NCBI GenBank assembly: GCA_030604885.1
Contig: JAUVUZ010000015.1
Location: 1 to 64,000 of the forward strand
Direction: 5' to 3'
DNA from: Alphaproteobacteria bacterium
GTDB taxonomy: Bacteria; Pseudomonadota; Alphaproteobacteria; Rhodospirillales; Rhodospirillaceae
Length of the DNA: 64,000 nt
Positions 25,149 to 35,700 of this stretch are shown piece by piece (within the stretch, counting starts at the first letter, position 1; each line of letters begins with the position of its first letter). The notes under the pieces were generated by a model that ran no database searches, was not told the origin of the DNA, and saw nothing but the letters and a program-made list of their open reading frames with translations. A program made the translations under genes and the position numbers.

Positions 25149-25547
25149 ATGACCGCACGCGAAGCCGTTTTCCCCGCCGACCGCCACGCGCTCTACGCCG
25201 CGCACGGCTACTCCGCCGCCATCCGCTCCGGCGATCTCCTGTTCGTCTCCGGCCAGGTCGGCAGCCGCCCCGACGGCTCGCCGGAGCCGGAGTTCGCCGC
25301 CCAGGTGCGCCTGGCCTTCGCCAATTTGAAGGCGGTGCTCGCGGCGGCGGGCTGCACCTTCGACGACATCGTCGACGTCACCACCTTCCACACCGATCCC
25401 GAGCGCCAGTTCGACGCCATCATGGCGGTGAAGGCCGAGGTCTTCCCGCAGCCGCCCTACCCCAACTGGACCGCCGTGGGGGTCACCTGGCTCGCGGGCT
25501 TCGATTTCGAGATCAAGGCGGTCGCCCGGATTCCCGGCACGGCGTGA
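25149..25547 (+). CDS. RidA-family (YjgF/YER057c/UK114) protein
   Basis: A 132-residue Rid-family protein. Recognisable are GDLLFVSGQVGSRPDGSPEPEFAAQ-type sequence (residues about 27-51), the LAAAGCTFDDIVDVTTF block (about 74-90) and the PYPNWTAVGVTWLAGFDFEIKAVA ending. Canonical RidA enzymes deaminate reactive 2-aminoacrylate/imine intermediates using an arginine near residue 105. Here that position reads PNWTAVGV rather than R-x-x-V-x-V, so it may be a non-RidA Rid subgroup with another role. Start is at the ATG at 25149 with a GGACAGAGA leader; an earlier in-frame ATG lies in sequence shared with the zur promoter. Confidence 0.8.
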   Translation: MTAREAVFPADRHALYAAHGYSAAIRSGDLLFVSGQVGSRPDGSPEPEFAAQVRLAFANLKAVLAAAGCTFDDIVDVTTFHTDPERQFDAIMAVKAEVFPQPPYPNWTAVGVTWLAGFDFEIKAVARIPGTA

Positions 25548-25572
25548 GCGCCGGGGCCGGGGCCGGAACGGG

Positions 25573-26859
<1,287 letters not shown>

Positions 26860-26909
26860 TTATGGGCGGTCGGGGAGCGTCTCCCCGCGCCGGAGGTTGG
26901 CGGTCTCGG

Positions 26910-27260
26910 TCAAATTTCGACCTCGTGGTGGGTCTTGCCGTACTGCACCACCCGGACCTTCTCCAGCGTCACCAGGGTGCTGACGAGCATGCCGTCGACC
27001 GCCTCGAGGTAGGCCTCGATCTTGTCCCGCACGTCGATGATCTCCACCACCAGCGGCAGGTTCGCCGAAAGGTCGAGGATTTTCGCGGTGTGGATCTCGC
27101 CCGAGTGGCCGAACCCCATCGGCCCGCGCAGCACGGTGGCGCCCGCCAGTCCCATGTCCCGCGCCTTCAGCACCAGCGCCTCGAACAACGGCCCGGAGCC
27201 GTGCCGTTCGGCCTCGCCGAGATAGATCCGCAGCAGCAGCGCCGCGTTGGGCAATGTCAT
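26910..27260 (-). CDS. DUF190 family protein
   Basis: A 116-residue protein of the DUF190 family, which has a PII-like ferredoxin fold. The pattern LLRIYLGEAERHGSGPLFEALVLKARDMGLAGATVLRGPMGFG-like sequence in the first half, followed by LPLVVEIIDVRDKIEAYL, is diagnostic. It lies between crcB and eno, with crcB ending 14 bp upstream of its start. DUF190 genes are recurrent neighbours of crcB, so a regulatory or accessory role in fluoride tolerance is plausible. Start ATG at 27258-27260; a longer in-frame extension overlaps crcB and is not chosen. Confidence 0.82.
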   Translation of the reverse strand: MTLPNAALLLRIYLGEAERHGSGPLFEALVLKARDMGLAGATVLRGPMGFGHSGEIHTAKILDLSANLPLVVEIIDVRDKIEAYLEAVDGMLVSTLVTLEKVRVVQYGKTHHEVEI

Positions 27261-27274
27261 GATGACTCTCCTGC

Positions 27275-27658
27275 TCAGGCGTTGATGGTGTTTCCGGCCA
27301 CCGCGCCGAGCCATGCGCCGATCAGGCACAGGCCGACCGAGAGGCCGACGTTCATCCCCACGCTCGCCCATTCCCCGCTCTGCGCGAGGCTCAGGGTCTG
27401 GATGCTGAACGAGGAGAACGTGGTGAACCCGCCGCAGACGCCGATCATGAAGAACTGCCGCCACGCGCCGGGCACGTAGAGCCGGGCGTCGGGGGCGGTG
27501 AGCGTCGCGAACAGGACGATGACGAACGAGCCGGCGACGTTGACCGCCAGCGTGCCCCAGGGAAAGGTCTGCCCCGCCCAGTTGGAGATCAGACCGGAAA
27601 GCCAGAACCGCAGAACGCCGCCAACACCGCTGCCGACGGCAACCAGCACATACACCAT
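27275..27658 (-). CDS. crcB: Fluoride ion channel CrcB/Fluc
   Basis: A 127-residue four-helix membrane protein that in known cases forms a dual-topology dimeric fluoride channel. Signature motifs are GGVLRFWLSG (residues 13-22), TLAVNVAGSF (about 35-44, the conserved asparagine) and GVCGGFTTFSSFS (about 72-84, the phenylalanine/threonine track). Start is at the ATG at 27656-27658 (MVYVLVAVGSG); a 21-residue upstream extension would run into the terminator hairpin and is not chosen. Its leader carries a fluoride riboswitch and terminator, so it is expressed when fluoride accumulates. Confidence 0.93.
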   Translation of the reverse strand: MVYVLVAVGSGVGGVLRFWLSGLISNWAGQTFPWGTLAVNVAGSFVIVLFATLTAPDARLYVPGAWRQFFMIGVCGGFTTFSSFSIQTLSLAQSGEWASVGMNVGLSVGLCLIGAWLGAVAGNTINA

Positions 27659-27691
27659 TTTCGCCGCACCTCGCGTTTCGACGCGGGCATC

Positions 27692-27715
27692 AAAAAACCC
27701 GCCATGACGGCGGGT
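27692..27715 (-). terminator. Riboswitch-controlled intrinsic terminator
   Basis: Read on the minus strand, AACCCGCC-GTCAT-GGCGGGTT is followed directly by a T run (TTTTTT overall). It lies between the fluoride aptamer and crcB, 34 bp before the crcB start. In fluoride riboswitches of this design, ligand binding prevents this hairpin from forming so transcription continues. Confidence 0.88.
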
Positions 27716-27747
27716 TGACACGACTTCCCACCGCGCAGTTTCACGCA

Positions 27748-27792
27748 GTAGGAGTCATCGGCCTTGCAGCGATTACGGGAGACCCCATTCCC
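27748..27792 (-). promoter_or_regulatory. Fluoride riboswitch (crcB motif)
   Basis: On the minus strand, the RNA reads GGGAATGGGGTCTCCC, then GTAATCGCTGCAAGG, then CCGATGACTCCTAC. This matches the crcB-motif layout: a 5' stem G-G-N-G/A-A-T-G-G, loop and closing C-C-C, a central helix, and the conserved ending ATGACTCCTAC that forms the pseudoknot and fluoride site. It is followed by an intrinsic terminator and crcB, the expected target. The transcription start predicted from the promoter falls about 8 bases upstream. Confidence 0.92.
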
Positions 27793-27806
27793 AGGAGTGT
27801 TTCCAA

Positions 27807-27835
27807 CATCTACGCTCGGGGGACCGCCGCGTCAA
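27807..27835 (-). promoter_or_regulatory. Predicted promoter of the crcB-DUF190-eno operon
   Basis: On the minus strand a TTGACG -35 box (27830-27835) is separated by 17 bp from a TAGATG -10 box (27807-27812). The start point would be near 27800, just before the fluoride aptamer. Confidence 0.65.
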
Positions 27836-27836
27836 T

Positions 27837-28144
27837 GCATCCTCGCCGAACCCGGCGTGGGTCTCGGCCTCACCCCCGAGGGGGCGGGATTGTGAAATGC
27901 CGCGTCAATACGCGGCATTTCATCCTCGGGCGCTGCCCTCGGACCGCCTGCGGCGTCGCTCGGATGCCTTGCATCCTCGCCGAACCCGGCGCGGGTCTCG
28001 GCCTCACCCCCGAGGGGGCGGGATTGTGAAATGCCGCGTCGACACGCGGCATTTCATCCTCGGGCGATGCCCTCGGACCGCCTGCGGCGTCGCTCGGATG
28101 CTTTGCATCCTCGCCGAACCCGGCGTGGGTCTCGGCCTCACCCC
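27837..28144. repeat. 134-bp tandem repeat, about 2.3 copies, with internal hairpin
   Basis: The unit starting GCATCCTCGCCGAACCCGGC begins at 27837, 27971 and 28105, an exact 134-bp period; the third copy is cut off after about 40 bp. Copies differ at a few positions. Each full unit contains a 13-bp perfect hairpin (TGAAATGCCGCGT, 4-base loop, complement; 27893-27922 and again 134 bp later). No protein-like frame is convincing. It separates the core operon from the insertion-rich region. Confidence 0.9.
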
Positions 28145-28147
28145 CGT

Positions 28148-28195
28148 CGCCATTGAAAAAGCGGGCCCCTGGTGGGACCCGCTTTTTCAATGGCG
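28148..28195. terminator. Long hairpin with A/T-rich arm, terminator-like
   Basis: An 18-bp perfect stem (28148-28165 with 28178-28195) closes a 12-base loop. Each arm contains an A5 or T5 tract, giving a strong two-way terminator-like structure just after the tandem repeat. No gene directly preceding it was found, so it may be a remnant of a lost gene's 3' end. Confidence 0.6.
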
Positions 28196-28508
28196 GTGCA
28201 AGCAGTCTGCAGCGAACCCGTCTCTGTCGCGTTTCCCTGCAAACAAGGAAAAATACAGGGAACGAACTAGGTCGCCCACTCAATGGCCCGCGGTATGGCC
28301 TCATAGCACCAAGGCTCCGCTCACTTTTAGACGCATTCCCCTACTCGCAGAAACAGGGAACTGCCCCGAACGGAACAGGGAAGCCGCCACAAAGGAACAG
28401 GGTGGCTCCGCCCCACCTCATTACATGCGGGACTGTGCCACGCCACGAAATGATTTCGATCGGTTCAATCGCGATAGTTCCATTCGTTGATCGCAGCTAT
28501 CGAAGCGA
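28196..28508. other. Non-coding stretch before the IS3 element
   Basis: This 313-bp segment has lower G+C than the core genome. It contains several near-repeated GGAACAGGG words (for example near 28348, 28374 and 28395) but no convincing gene. No tRNA-like structure was seen. It may be the left shoulder of the inserted region. Confidence 0.5.
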
Positions 28509-28572
28509 TGACCTGCCATGGGAAACTTCCTCCAGTTTGAAGTAGAGTCCGGCCCAGCAGGGCGACGGACCT

Positions 28573-28835
28573 ATGAAGCGGAGCAGGTTTCCGGAAGAGC
28601 AGATCATCGGCATCCTGAAGGAGCAGGAGGCGGGAGCGGCGACGGCAGACGTGTGCCGTCGACACGGGATATCGAGCGCGACCTTCTACAAATGGAAGGC
28701 CAAGTATGCCTTTATGTCTCGGAAGCTCGGCGTTTGAAGGCGCTGGAGGACGAGAACGCCCGGCTGAAGAAGCTTCTGGCGGAATCGATGCTGAACGAGG
28801 CCGCGCTCCGCGATCTTCTTGGAAAAAAATGGTAG
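28573..28835 (+). pseudogene. IS3 orfA (helix-turn-helix), frameshifted
   Basis: The N-terminal part (from ATG 28573) reads [20 protein letters not shown] and the helix-turn-helix [20 protein letters not shown], then runs out of frame and stops at 28735-28737. The expected continuation [19 protein letters not shown] and ending LLGKKW is in another frame up to 28835. The break is at about 28713. An intact relative usually has a few more codons here, so loss of four bases between two ATG words is a likely cause. An A7 run at 28823-28829 is the normal site for frameshifting into orfB, but this separate break should disable transposase production unless the sequence has an error. Confidence 0.75.
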
Positions 28836-29755
28836 GGCCCGCCGCGAAGCGGGAAGCTGTCGCGCATCTGCGAAGCGATTTCGAGATGAGCGAGCGACGG
28901 GCCTGCACGGTGCTCGGGGTGGATCGCACGACGGTCCGCTACCGCTCCATTCGTCCTGCCGACGAAGAGCTACGAGAGCGTCTGCGCGACCTCGCCCAGA
29001 AGCGGCGGCGGTTCGGCTATCGGCGTCTGTTCGTTCTGCTGCGTCGCGATGGTGAGGCCTCCGGGATCACCCGCATTTACCGCCTGTATCGGGAAGAAGG
29101 CGTAGCCGTGCGCCGGAGACGGACCCGACGCAAGGCGATCGGCACACGAGCGCCGATCCTGGTGGAAGCCGTTCCCAATGCCCGCTGGTCTCTCGACTTC
29201 GTGCACGACCAACTGGACAACGGGCGACGCTTCCGTGTGCTGAACATCGTCGATGACGTGACGCGGGAGTGTCTGGCGGCGGTTCCGGACACCTCAATCT
29301 CCGGCGTGCGGGTGGTCCGCGAACTGGCGGCGTTGGTGGCGAAACACGGCCAGCCCGGAATGATCGTCTCCGACAACGGCACCGAACTCACGTCCAACGC
29401 CGTGCTGAGATGGGCCCAGGATCAGCGGATCGAGTGGCACTACATCGCACCCGGCAAGCCGATGCAGAACGGCTATGTCGAGAGCTTCAACGGACGGATG
29501 CGGGACGAACTTCTAAACGAGACGGTCTTTACCAGCATGGCTCAGGCTCGCGCCGTGATCGCCGCTTGGCGGACCGACTACAACACGACTAGGCCGCATT
29601 CGGCCCTGGGATACCAAACCCCGGCGGCACGTGCCGCCGAACTCAAGGCAATGGGGGCAGCCCCTCCGCCCGTTCCGGGCTCCGGGACTACCCCCATTGC
29701 TCACACCGCGCCTGACGGCGTAACTTCGGCAAAGGCTCAACTTTCGGCCGGATGA
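28829..29755 (+). CDS. IS3-family transposase orfB (DDE integrase)
   Basis: From the ATG at 28829, 308 residues form an IS3 orfB. The HTH_21 region is [16 protein letters not shown] and the rve catalytic domain holds the DDE triad: D in [11 protein letters not shown] in [14 protein letters not shown] and E in [17 protein letters not shown]. The ending [14 protein letters not shown] is typical of the family. It overlaps the end of orfA by seven bases at an A7 slippery run, as expected for programmed frameshifting. OrfB looks intact; mobility is doubtful because orfA is broken. Confidence 0.88.
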   Translation: MVGPAAKREAVAHLRSDFEMSERRACTVLGVDRTTVRYRSIRPADEELRERLRDLAQKRRRFGYRRLFVLLRRDGEASGITRIYRLYREEGVAVRRRRTRRKAIGTRAPILVEAVPNARWSLDFVHDQLDNGRRFRVLNIVDDVTRECLAAVPDTSISGVRVVRELAALVAKHGQPGMIVSDNGTELTSNAVLRWAQDQRIEWHYIAPGKPMQNGYVESFNGRMRDELLNETVFTSMAQARAVIAAWRTDYNTTRPHSALGYQTPAARAAELKAMGAAPPPVPGSGTTPIAHTAPDGVTSAKAQLSAG

Positions 29756-29773
29756 AAGTTCCATGGCAGGTCA

Positions 29774-30481
29774 GCCGGCTCGACGGACTGCATCTCGATT
29801 TTCCGTTCGCGGGAGCGCGGATGCTGCGCGACATCTCAACGCCGAGGGCATCGCGATCGGTCGCGACAAGGTTAAGCGTATGATGCGTCGCATGGGGATC
29901 GAGGCGCTTTACCGCCGACCGAACACCTCGAAGCCGACGCCAGGGCACAAGATTTACCGTATCTGCTGCGCAAGCAACCGGTCACGCGGGCCAATCAGGT
30001 GTGGGCAATGGACATCACCTACATCCCGATGGCACGCGGCTTCGTCTATCTGGCGGCGGTGATCGACTGGTTCAGCCGACGCGTTCTCGCTTGGCGGCTG
30101 TCGATATCGATGGCGGTAGATTTCTGCATCGAAGCCGTCGAGGAAGCACTAGCCAAGCATGGCCGGCCGGAGATATTCAACACGGACCAGGGCAGTCAGT
30201 TCACCAGCATCGACTTCATCAAGTTGCTGACCGACAACGGCATCGCGATCAGCATGGATGGCAAAGGCGCTTGGCGTGACAACGTCTTCGTCGAGCGGCT
30301 CTGGCGCTCGGTGAAGCATGAGGAGGTCTAGATCCACGCCGATGACAGCGTTGGTGAGGCCCGGCGTTCGATCGGGCGGTATCTCGAGTTCTACAACGGC
30401 AGGAGGCCGCATTCGAGCCTTGACCGGCAGACGCCGGACCAAGTCTATTTTCAGCACATGCCCCTGTCGGCAGTGGCATGA
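29774..30481 (+). pseudogene. Remnant of a second IS3-family transposase
   Basis: A second, different IS3-type orfB can be followed in pieces: LHLDFPFAGARMLRD at the left, GIEALYRRPNTSKPTPGHKIY in another frame, then WAMDITYIPMARGFVYLAAV and NTDQGSQFTS in a third. Two frameshifts (near 29838 and 29957) and an in-frame TAG at 30329-30331 interrupt it; reading resumes as RRSIGRYLEFYNGRRPHSS and ends at 30481. The 5' part is missing because the first IS3 element abuts it. It is clearly dead. Confidence 0.85.
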
Positions 30482-30637
30482 CGTTCGCCGCCGATATCGG
30501 TCGTCACTCCGGTCGAGTTACACCCTCCCTGCATGACGCCCCATATCGGCATTTCGAAGAAACAAGCGGCAGACGATCCACTTATCTCTCGCCGATCCCT
30601 GTCCGAACAAACCTAGCCAGCTCGGGAAGGTGTTCAT

Positions 30638-31747
30638 TTGGAAGGTCACAAGTTGCTAGCGGTAAGCCATCGACAAGTGATAGCGGTCGAGACATCCATT
30701 GCGGCCCCTGAGGTGGATGGTCTCCCGTTGCTCACTCGGTTGTTGCTTTTCGCGGCCAATGGCGGCGGTTCCCTTACGGACGTCTGCACTGTCGCGATGA
30801 TCGACGAGGACATTATACGTTCTGAGGCCGACAGGCTTTCCCAAATGGGAGTGATCGATCTGTGCGGTGCGACCGGACGTATCGCCCTCAATGACCGTCG
30901 CGGGCGACGGCTTTGGAATGACTTCACCTGCGTGCGCGAGTTCCGGAAAGGTCGCCACCACATGGTCTTTGACCCGGTGGCTCGGGCACTGCGATGGGTG
31001 AACCCGTTAGATATCATCCGGGTCTATGAAGGGGCCGCTCCACTCTTGCCAGAGCGGCATCGCGTGGAATTGGCGAAGGTTCCAGACGAAGTGCTGGCAG
31101 GCCTGATCGAGGAGGTCTCCCCTGGGTTAGCCAATATTTTCGCAGGACGAGAGGATTGGCCGGTGGACGTTTCGCTCGGACCGACAGCGGGCACGCTCAC
31201 CTCCTCGCTGCCGCTTCCCGCTGAGATGGTAATGCTTCCTCGTCCTCACACAGCGATTGACTCAGAAGTCTGGCGCGACAGGACTGACTTTACCCCGCCA
31301 CAGCCAAACCATGTGTACTCGATTGACGGGCCTGCCCTGCGATTTGAGGTGAAGGTGGGTCGCGAGGGCCAACGGGGCAGAGATACGATATTTTATCTTT
31401 TTGATCTGGTCACAGGTGTGATCCACAAGGAGAAGGACATTGAGGAGTATGTGCAATGTACTCCCGTAGGGCCGGAAACCGCCTCGGTGTTCGTGTTGTC
31501 GCCGAAGCATACCGGGGCCGAGCTTTGCGAGGCGCTGGCATCGGGGCTGTTGGGACACCTCTTGCCGGAACGAGGCAGGAGATGCAGGGAAGCCGGTTGG
31601 TCGCTCGGCGAGGAAGCTGTGACTCTCAGGCGGGGCGCGACCGAAATCGCGATAGCCGCATGTGCCGTCAGGCAAGCGAAGGAGGAAGGCGGGTGGCACT
31701 TCTGGACCAGCGCGACGGTCGCGCAAGACAGCGTGAGGGGTGAGTGA
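30638..31747 (+). CDS. Unrecognised 369-aa protein, first gene of the helicase cassette
   Basis: This protein matches no family I can name. It begins with TTG at 30638, 7 bases after GGGAAGG, giving MEGHKLLAVSHRQ. The N-terminal 100 residues look like a winged-helix module: PLLTRLLLFAANGGGSLTD, MIDEDIIRSEADRLSQMGVIDL and TGRIALNDRRGRRLWND resemble helix-turn-helix and wing order. The rest is mixed alpha/beta with no obvious catalytic motif. Its GTGA junction with the next gene (31744-31747) shows coupling. Codon use is less G/C-biased than in the core genome. Possible role: DNA-sensing or regulatory subunit of the cassette. Confidence 0.65.
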   Translation: MEGHKLLAVSHRQVIAVETSIAAPEVDGLPLLTRLLLFAANGGGSLTDVCTVAMIDEDIIRSEADRLSQMGVIDLCGATGRIALNDRRGRRLWNDFTCVREFRKGRHHMVFDPVARALRWVNPLDIIRVYEGAAPLLPERHRVELAKVPDEVLAGLIEEVSPGLANIFAGREDWPVDVSLGPTAGTLTSSLPLPAEMVMLPRPHTAIDSEVWRDRTDFTPPQPNHVYSIDGPALRFEVKVGREGQRGRDTIFYLFDLVTGVIHKEKDIEEYVQCTPVGPETASVFVLSPKHTGAELCEALASGLLGHLLPERGRRCREAGWSLGEEAVTLRRGATEIAIAACAVRQAKEEGGWHFWTSATVAQDSVRGE

Positions 31748-32262
31748 GCGGAATGGAGCAGAACGCTGCAAGGTTGATGCGAGTGTATAGGGCTTTGCGC
31801 GTCACCGGCAGGGTTGCCAAGCTCATGCGCTCGCAGGGCATGAAAGCTGCCGGTGCAGTCAACCCGGCAGTCCTTGCGGTCGATGCGGCGTTGGCCGTCC
31901 TGGACGCTGGCCGTGCGTACTTTAGGCTTTCCGCTGAACGTGAAAGGACGCTACGTCTGGAGAACGATCTAAAGGCTGCCCGTGCTCGGCTGGCTGCGCA
32001 CGCCGAGTATGAAGCGAATACTATCGAGGTGTCACAAAGGAAGATGGCGCGGGGATCTGATGTCGACAGGGCAGTGATGTCCTCATTTCGCCTCTTGGAA
32101 TTGGCAACGAAGACGTTAGGCGAGGAGATGGCTAAGTTAGCTGGTCAGGAAGGTGACCCGCGGTTGGTTAGTCTGACCCGTAAATACGAAATTTTCATGA
32201 GCCGTTACATGAAGACCGTTGAGCAGCTGTCGCTCGCGGCGACAACTGAAGTGGAGGGATAA
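31744..32262 (+). CDS. Unrecognised 172-aa coiled-coil protein, helicase cassette
   Basis: A small helical protein starting at GTG 31744 (overlapping the previous stop by four bases) or at the nearby ATG 31753. Residues about 35-60 are hydrophobic and alanine-rich (NPAVLAVDAALAVLDAGRAYF), followed by a charged coiled-coil-like stretch (RLSAERERTLRLENDLKAAR, about residues 58-85) and another helix (LLELATKTLGEEMAKLAG). It is rich in E, R, K and A. No domain is recognised. It is sandwiched in the cassette with a 2-bp gap to the next gene, which has a GGAGGG ribosome site. Confidence 0.6.
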   Translation: MSGMEQNAARLMRVYRALRVTGRVAKLMRSQGMKAAGAVNPAVLAVDAALAVLDAGRAYFRLSAERERTLRLENDLKAARARLAAHAEYEANTIEVSQRKMARGSDVDRAVMSSFRLLELATKTLGEEMAKLAGQEGDPRLVSLTRKYEIFMSRYMKTVEQLSLAATTEVEG

Positions 32263-32264
32263 CA

Positions 32265-32744
32265 ATGGCTGGGATCAATAGGCGTGCGGGAGCCAAGGCG
32301 ACTTCGGGCGGAAAGGGAAAGCCCCCAGTTTCTGCACCCAAGGAAGGGGAGGTGCTGCCGCCATCAACAAGTCCACGACTGTCCTTTGACGATATGATTG
32401 CCATCGCCAGAGAAGCAACCGCATTCATGCGTGAAGCGGCCGGATACTTATCGGAGCGCGAAAAGACCAGGCAGGCCGTCATCCAGAGTCAGCATGAACT
32501 CGAACGTATCAGCGCCGATCTCGAAAAGGAGCGCATGACACACGAAGGGGAGATGCGGCGTCTGGATCAGGACGACAAGGTCGTTGAAACAGTGCTCGCG
32601 CAACTTGCTGATTTGCGCGAGTGTATTCGTCCGTTCTTAGCTGATCTGGCAAATCTTGACCACCACCGAGTTCAAACCCTGATGGCGCTTCTCGACAAGA
32701 TCACCACGCTTCAAGGCAACCTGTTGGAACAGTGCCGCCGCTGA
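32265..32744 (+). CDS. Unrecognised 159-aa coiled-coil protein, helicase cassette
   Basis: Starts at ATG 32265 after GGAGGGATAAC. The first 40 residues are basic and low in complexity (INRRAGAKATSGGKGKPPV) and likely disordered. The rest is helical, with a long charged coiled coil (QSQHELERISADLEKERMTH and onward, residues about 72-105) and a final helix LMALLDKITTLQGNLLEQC. It resembles its upstream neighbour in style but not in sequence. The pair may form a scaffold for the helicase, whose own N-terminus is also coiled coil. No catalytic motif is visible. Confidence 0.6.
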   Translation: MAGINRRAGAKATSGGKGKPPVSAPKEGEVLPPSTSPRLSFDDMIAIAREATAFMREAAGYLSEREKTRQAVIQSQHELERISADLEKERMTHEGEMRRLDQDDKVVETVLAQLADLRECIRPFLADLANLDHHRVQTLMALLDKITTLQGNLLEQCRR

Positions 32745-32765
32745 CCTCCAACCGGATTTCTGACG

Positions 32766-35700
32766 ATGGTTCCTCTCCTTATAGCCGGCCTTGCACTCGT
32801 CTCGATCGGGGGAAGCGCGCTTGCATACCTTTTGGACCAAAAGTCCGACGAAGAGGTCGAGAAGCGCGAAAGCCTAAATCGTGAACACGAGGAGGTCGTC
32901 CGTGCACAGCAAACGGATAGAGGGGCTCGCATCAAAGCCTATTTCCGCAATCTAGCGGCTGAGGCGGAACGGCTCCGGCAGGAGCGGTGGGAAGTCAAGA
33001 ACGCTCTCTTCGCACATGCTAAGAGATTGAGGACGAGCCTCAGTGAAGAGCAGTTCACGCCGAACCGCCGCAGAGCACTGGTCTTGCTTGCCCGGACCAT
33101 GGATGAAAAGCGAGAGCAGGCGTACGCGGAGGCGACATATCTCGGGCGTCTCGCCAAAAGGCTGGAGATGGCGATCTCGAACTGGGACAATGACGTCCTT
33201 GTCGGACTGCTGCCGGACGTGGACGAGACCATCTTTGACCTTCCATCGGATTGGCCGTGGACCGGGCGCGTGATCTCGACAGGACGCGGAGGCGATGGAG
33301 GCAACCAAATCCGGCCAAGGTCGCCCTCTCTTTTCTTCGAAGACGGTGAGATTCTCCCGGAAAATACGTCTGTCTTTGTCGGACCCTACGACAAGGAGCG
33401 CCGGGCATTTAGCGTTTCAGCAGCAAAAGCATCGTTGAAGGAGAACATCCTTTCGGCCCCCGGCACCGGCGTGTTCGCTACAATCCGCCAGGTCGAAGAG
33501 AACGAGGCGCTCCTTGAAGTGTCGGGTGTCCCCCTGTTCCTTCCGCGGCGCGAACGCAAGCGGGGTGCCCTTGTGGTCGGTGCGGAGTTGCTGGTCTACC
33601 CCTTGGACTGGAGGTTCGACCTCTCGGACGCTCCCCCCTTCGTGAAGCCTGTACCCCATGTCGTTCGCGTCACCGAATTCCGTGAGGCAGCAATGGGGGA
33701 GAGCTGCTTCGACAGCGTTCCTCTGCTGGTTGCTGACGAGACGGCAGAGGACTTTGCCGCACACTGCATGCCGGTGGCTGATTCCTCAGATCCCTGGATC
33801 ATCGAGCCTGCTGATCCGGGTGCACCTCTGGACGGCAGGCTAATCCTCCGGAATGGCTCGGTCGCTGTCCGCGCTCATATTGATGTCTACGGTGGAAGCC
33901 ATGTCATCAGGCTTGAGGGGCTCGTTCCCCATGATCAGCCTGTGCCTGAACGCGAGATCTACTGCGTCCTCCCGGTATCATTGCTCCAGATTGACGAGGG
34001 CTGGTTTGAGACGGCGTCTCCATCTGAACTGGAGGAAACGACAGCCCAGTGCCAGGAGTTTGCACTTTTCGTTCATGACGAATTCTCCAGGCAGGAGCGG
34101 ATCGTCAAGGGTGCTGCCGGCCGCAGTTACATCAGGCGATGGCTGGACGTCGCCCGAGCTTTGGTGGAGATAAAGGCGAAGGCCGACGACGGGGTCGCTA
34201 TCCGACTCCTCGGGATCGCTTCGCTGCGCGGTCGCAGAACAGAATATGTGATCGACGCCCAGGAACAGGTTGAGCGGTATGTGTCTCGGCATCTGGCGGC
34301 GACCGACGGTTGCGGGCGACGCGCTCCAGAGTTCATGCTCATGGTGGGAAACTCAGTCGTCGGTTTCCGTGCGACAATAACCTCTGAAGGGGGGCTGAGC
34401 GTGTGGGCCGCACAGGCAAATGTGGCTCTGCCCGACGACGAAGTTGTTGAGGCGCTTTTCGTCGCTCGGGCCTATCCGCACACCGACGTTCAGCAAATGA
34501 GGGCGCTGGATCTCGCGCGCAGGGGCGAATCTGTAAATGCTGTGGTGCTGGATGCTGTCATCGCCCCTGAACTCGCCAAGCCCGACCCTGATTGCGGATG
34601 GGATCTACTGTCGCCATCAACCGAATTCGCCGAAGGACAGCCAAGGGTGCTCTTGGAAGCTGCCCTCAAGGAGAGAAATCTATTCTGCATTCAAGGGCCT
34701 CCGGGAACAGGAAAAACGACCTTGATTGTAGAGATGATCCGTCAGCATCTCTTGAGATATCCGTGGGCGAGGATTTTGGTCGCCTCGCAGGCGAACGTTG
34801 CAGTGGATGAGGTTCTTACGAGGCTGGCTTCAAAGCACGGCACGGATGCTCTCGTCCGAATAGGTAACCCCGATAAGCTGTCCGCCGATGTCAAAGAACA
34901 GGCCATTGACATTGATGCTAGGCATCTACAGTACCAAGCACTGCTTCGCGGCTTGGAGGTGCCCGAAAGCCTGATGCCCATGAGAGATTTCTGGCTAGAG
35001 GAATGTGGCGAAAGCCTCTCCCCCGATTTGGTGGAACTCCTGTTGACGCGCCATAAGATCGTGGGCGCCACCTGCCTGGGGCTGACCCGCCGCCAGGTTA
35101 GCTTGGTGCGGCCTTTTGACCTCGTCATCATTGACGAGGCGGCGCGCGCTACACCCGGAGAACTCATGATCCCGATGCTCCGCGGTCACAAGGTCGTGAT
35201 GATCGGCGACCATAAGCAGCTTCCTCCTACAGTTGATCCTATCTTCCGCGATGAGGAGTCCCCGCTTGCGATCGGTCCTGCGGACGTGCGGCGCATGTAT
35301 TCAGAGACGCTGTTCGAAGGCCTGTTTATCGGCCTGCCGCAAGAAATGAAGGGACGCTTGCTTACCCAATACCGGATGCCACCGGTGATCGGCAACATCG
35401 TTGCTGAGATGTTCTACCCAGAAGACAATCTGAAAACTTTTAAGGGTTCCGAGCCACTGATTGCATTCAAGCGCACCTTACAGTGGCTTGACACCTCCTG
35501 CATGGTGGGTTGGCGGGCCGAACAGCCGAGGGATGGCAAAAGCCTAATCAACCGCAGTGAGGTTGACTTGGTCTTAGGGCTTCTTAAAGCAATCAGTGAC
35601 GCGTCAATGGATGCCCATGAGAAGATGGATATCGCGGTCATCACTTGCTACAGCGCGCAAAAGCGCGAGTTGCTCAAGCGGGTATCCGATAGCCGAATTC

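Larger units (their letters stand above)
28509..29773. mobile_element. IS3-family insertion sequence (IS407-like), 1265 bp
   Basis: Terminal inverted repeats are visible: the left end reads TGACCTGCCATGGGAAACTT from 28509, and the complement of the right end (to 29773) reads TGACCTGCCATGGAACTTTC. Between them are orfA and orfB of an IS3-family transposase. The 4 bases outside each end (GCGA and GCCG) do not match, so no target duplication is evident. The right end directly abuts a decayed second transposase gene. Confidence 0.88.

Noticed and set aside
27837-28144. Possible CRISPR array
   Set aside because: The repeat period is 134 bp and whole units are repeated with no unique spacers; it is a tandem duplication, and no cas gene is nearby.
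27715-28490. Several short reading frames across the tandem repeats
   Set aside because: They consist of repeated translated repeat units, lack ribosome sites and overlap the riboswitch and terminator region.
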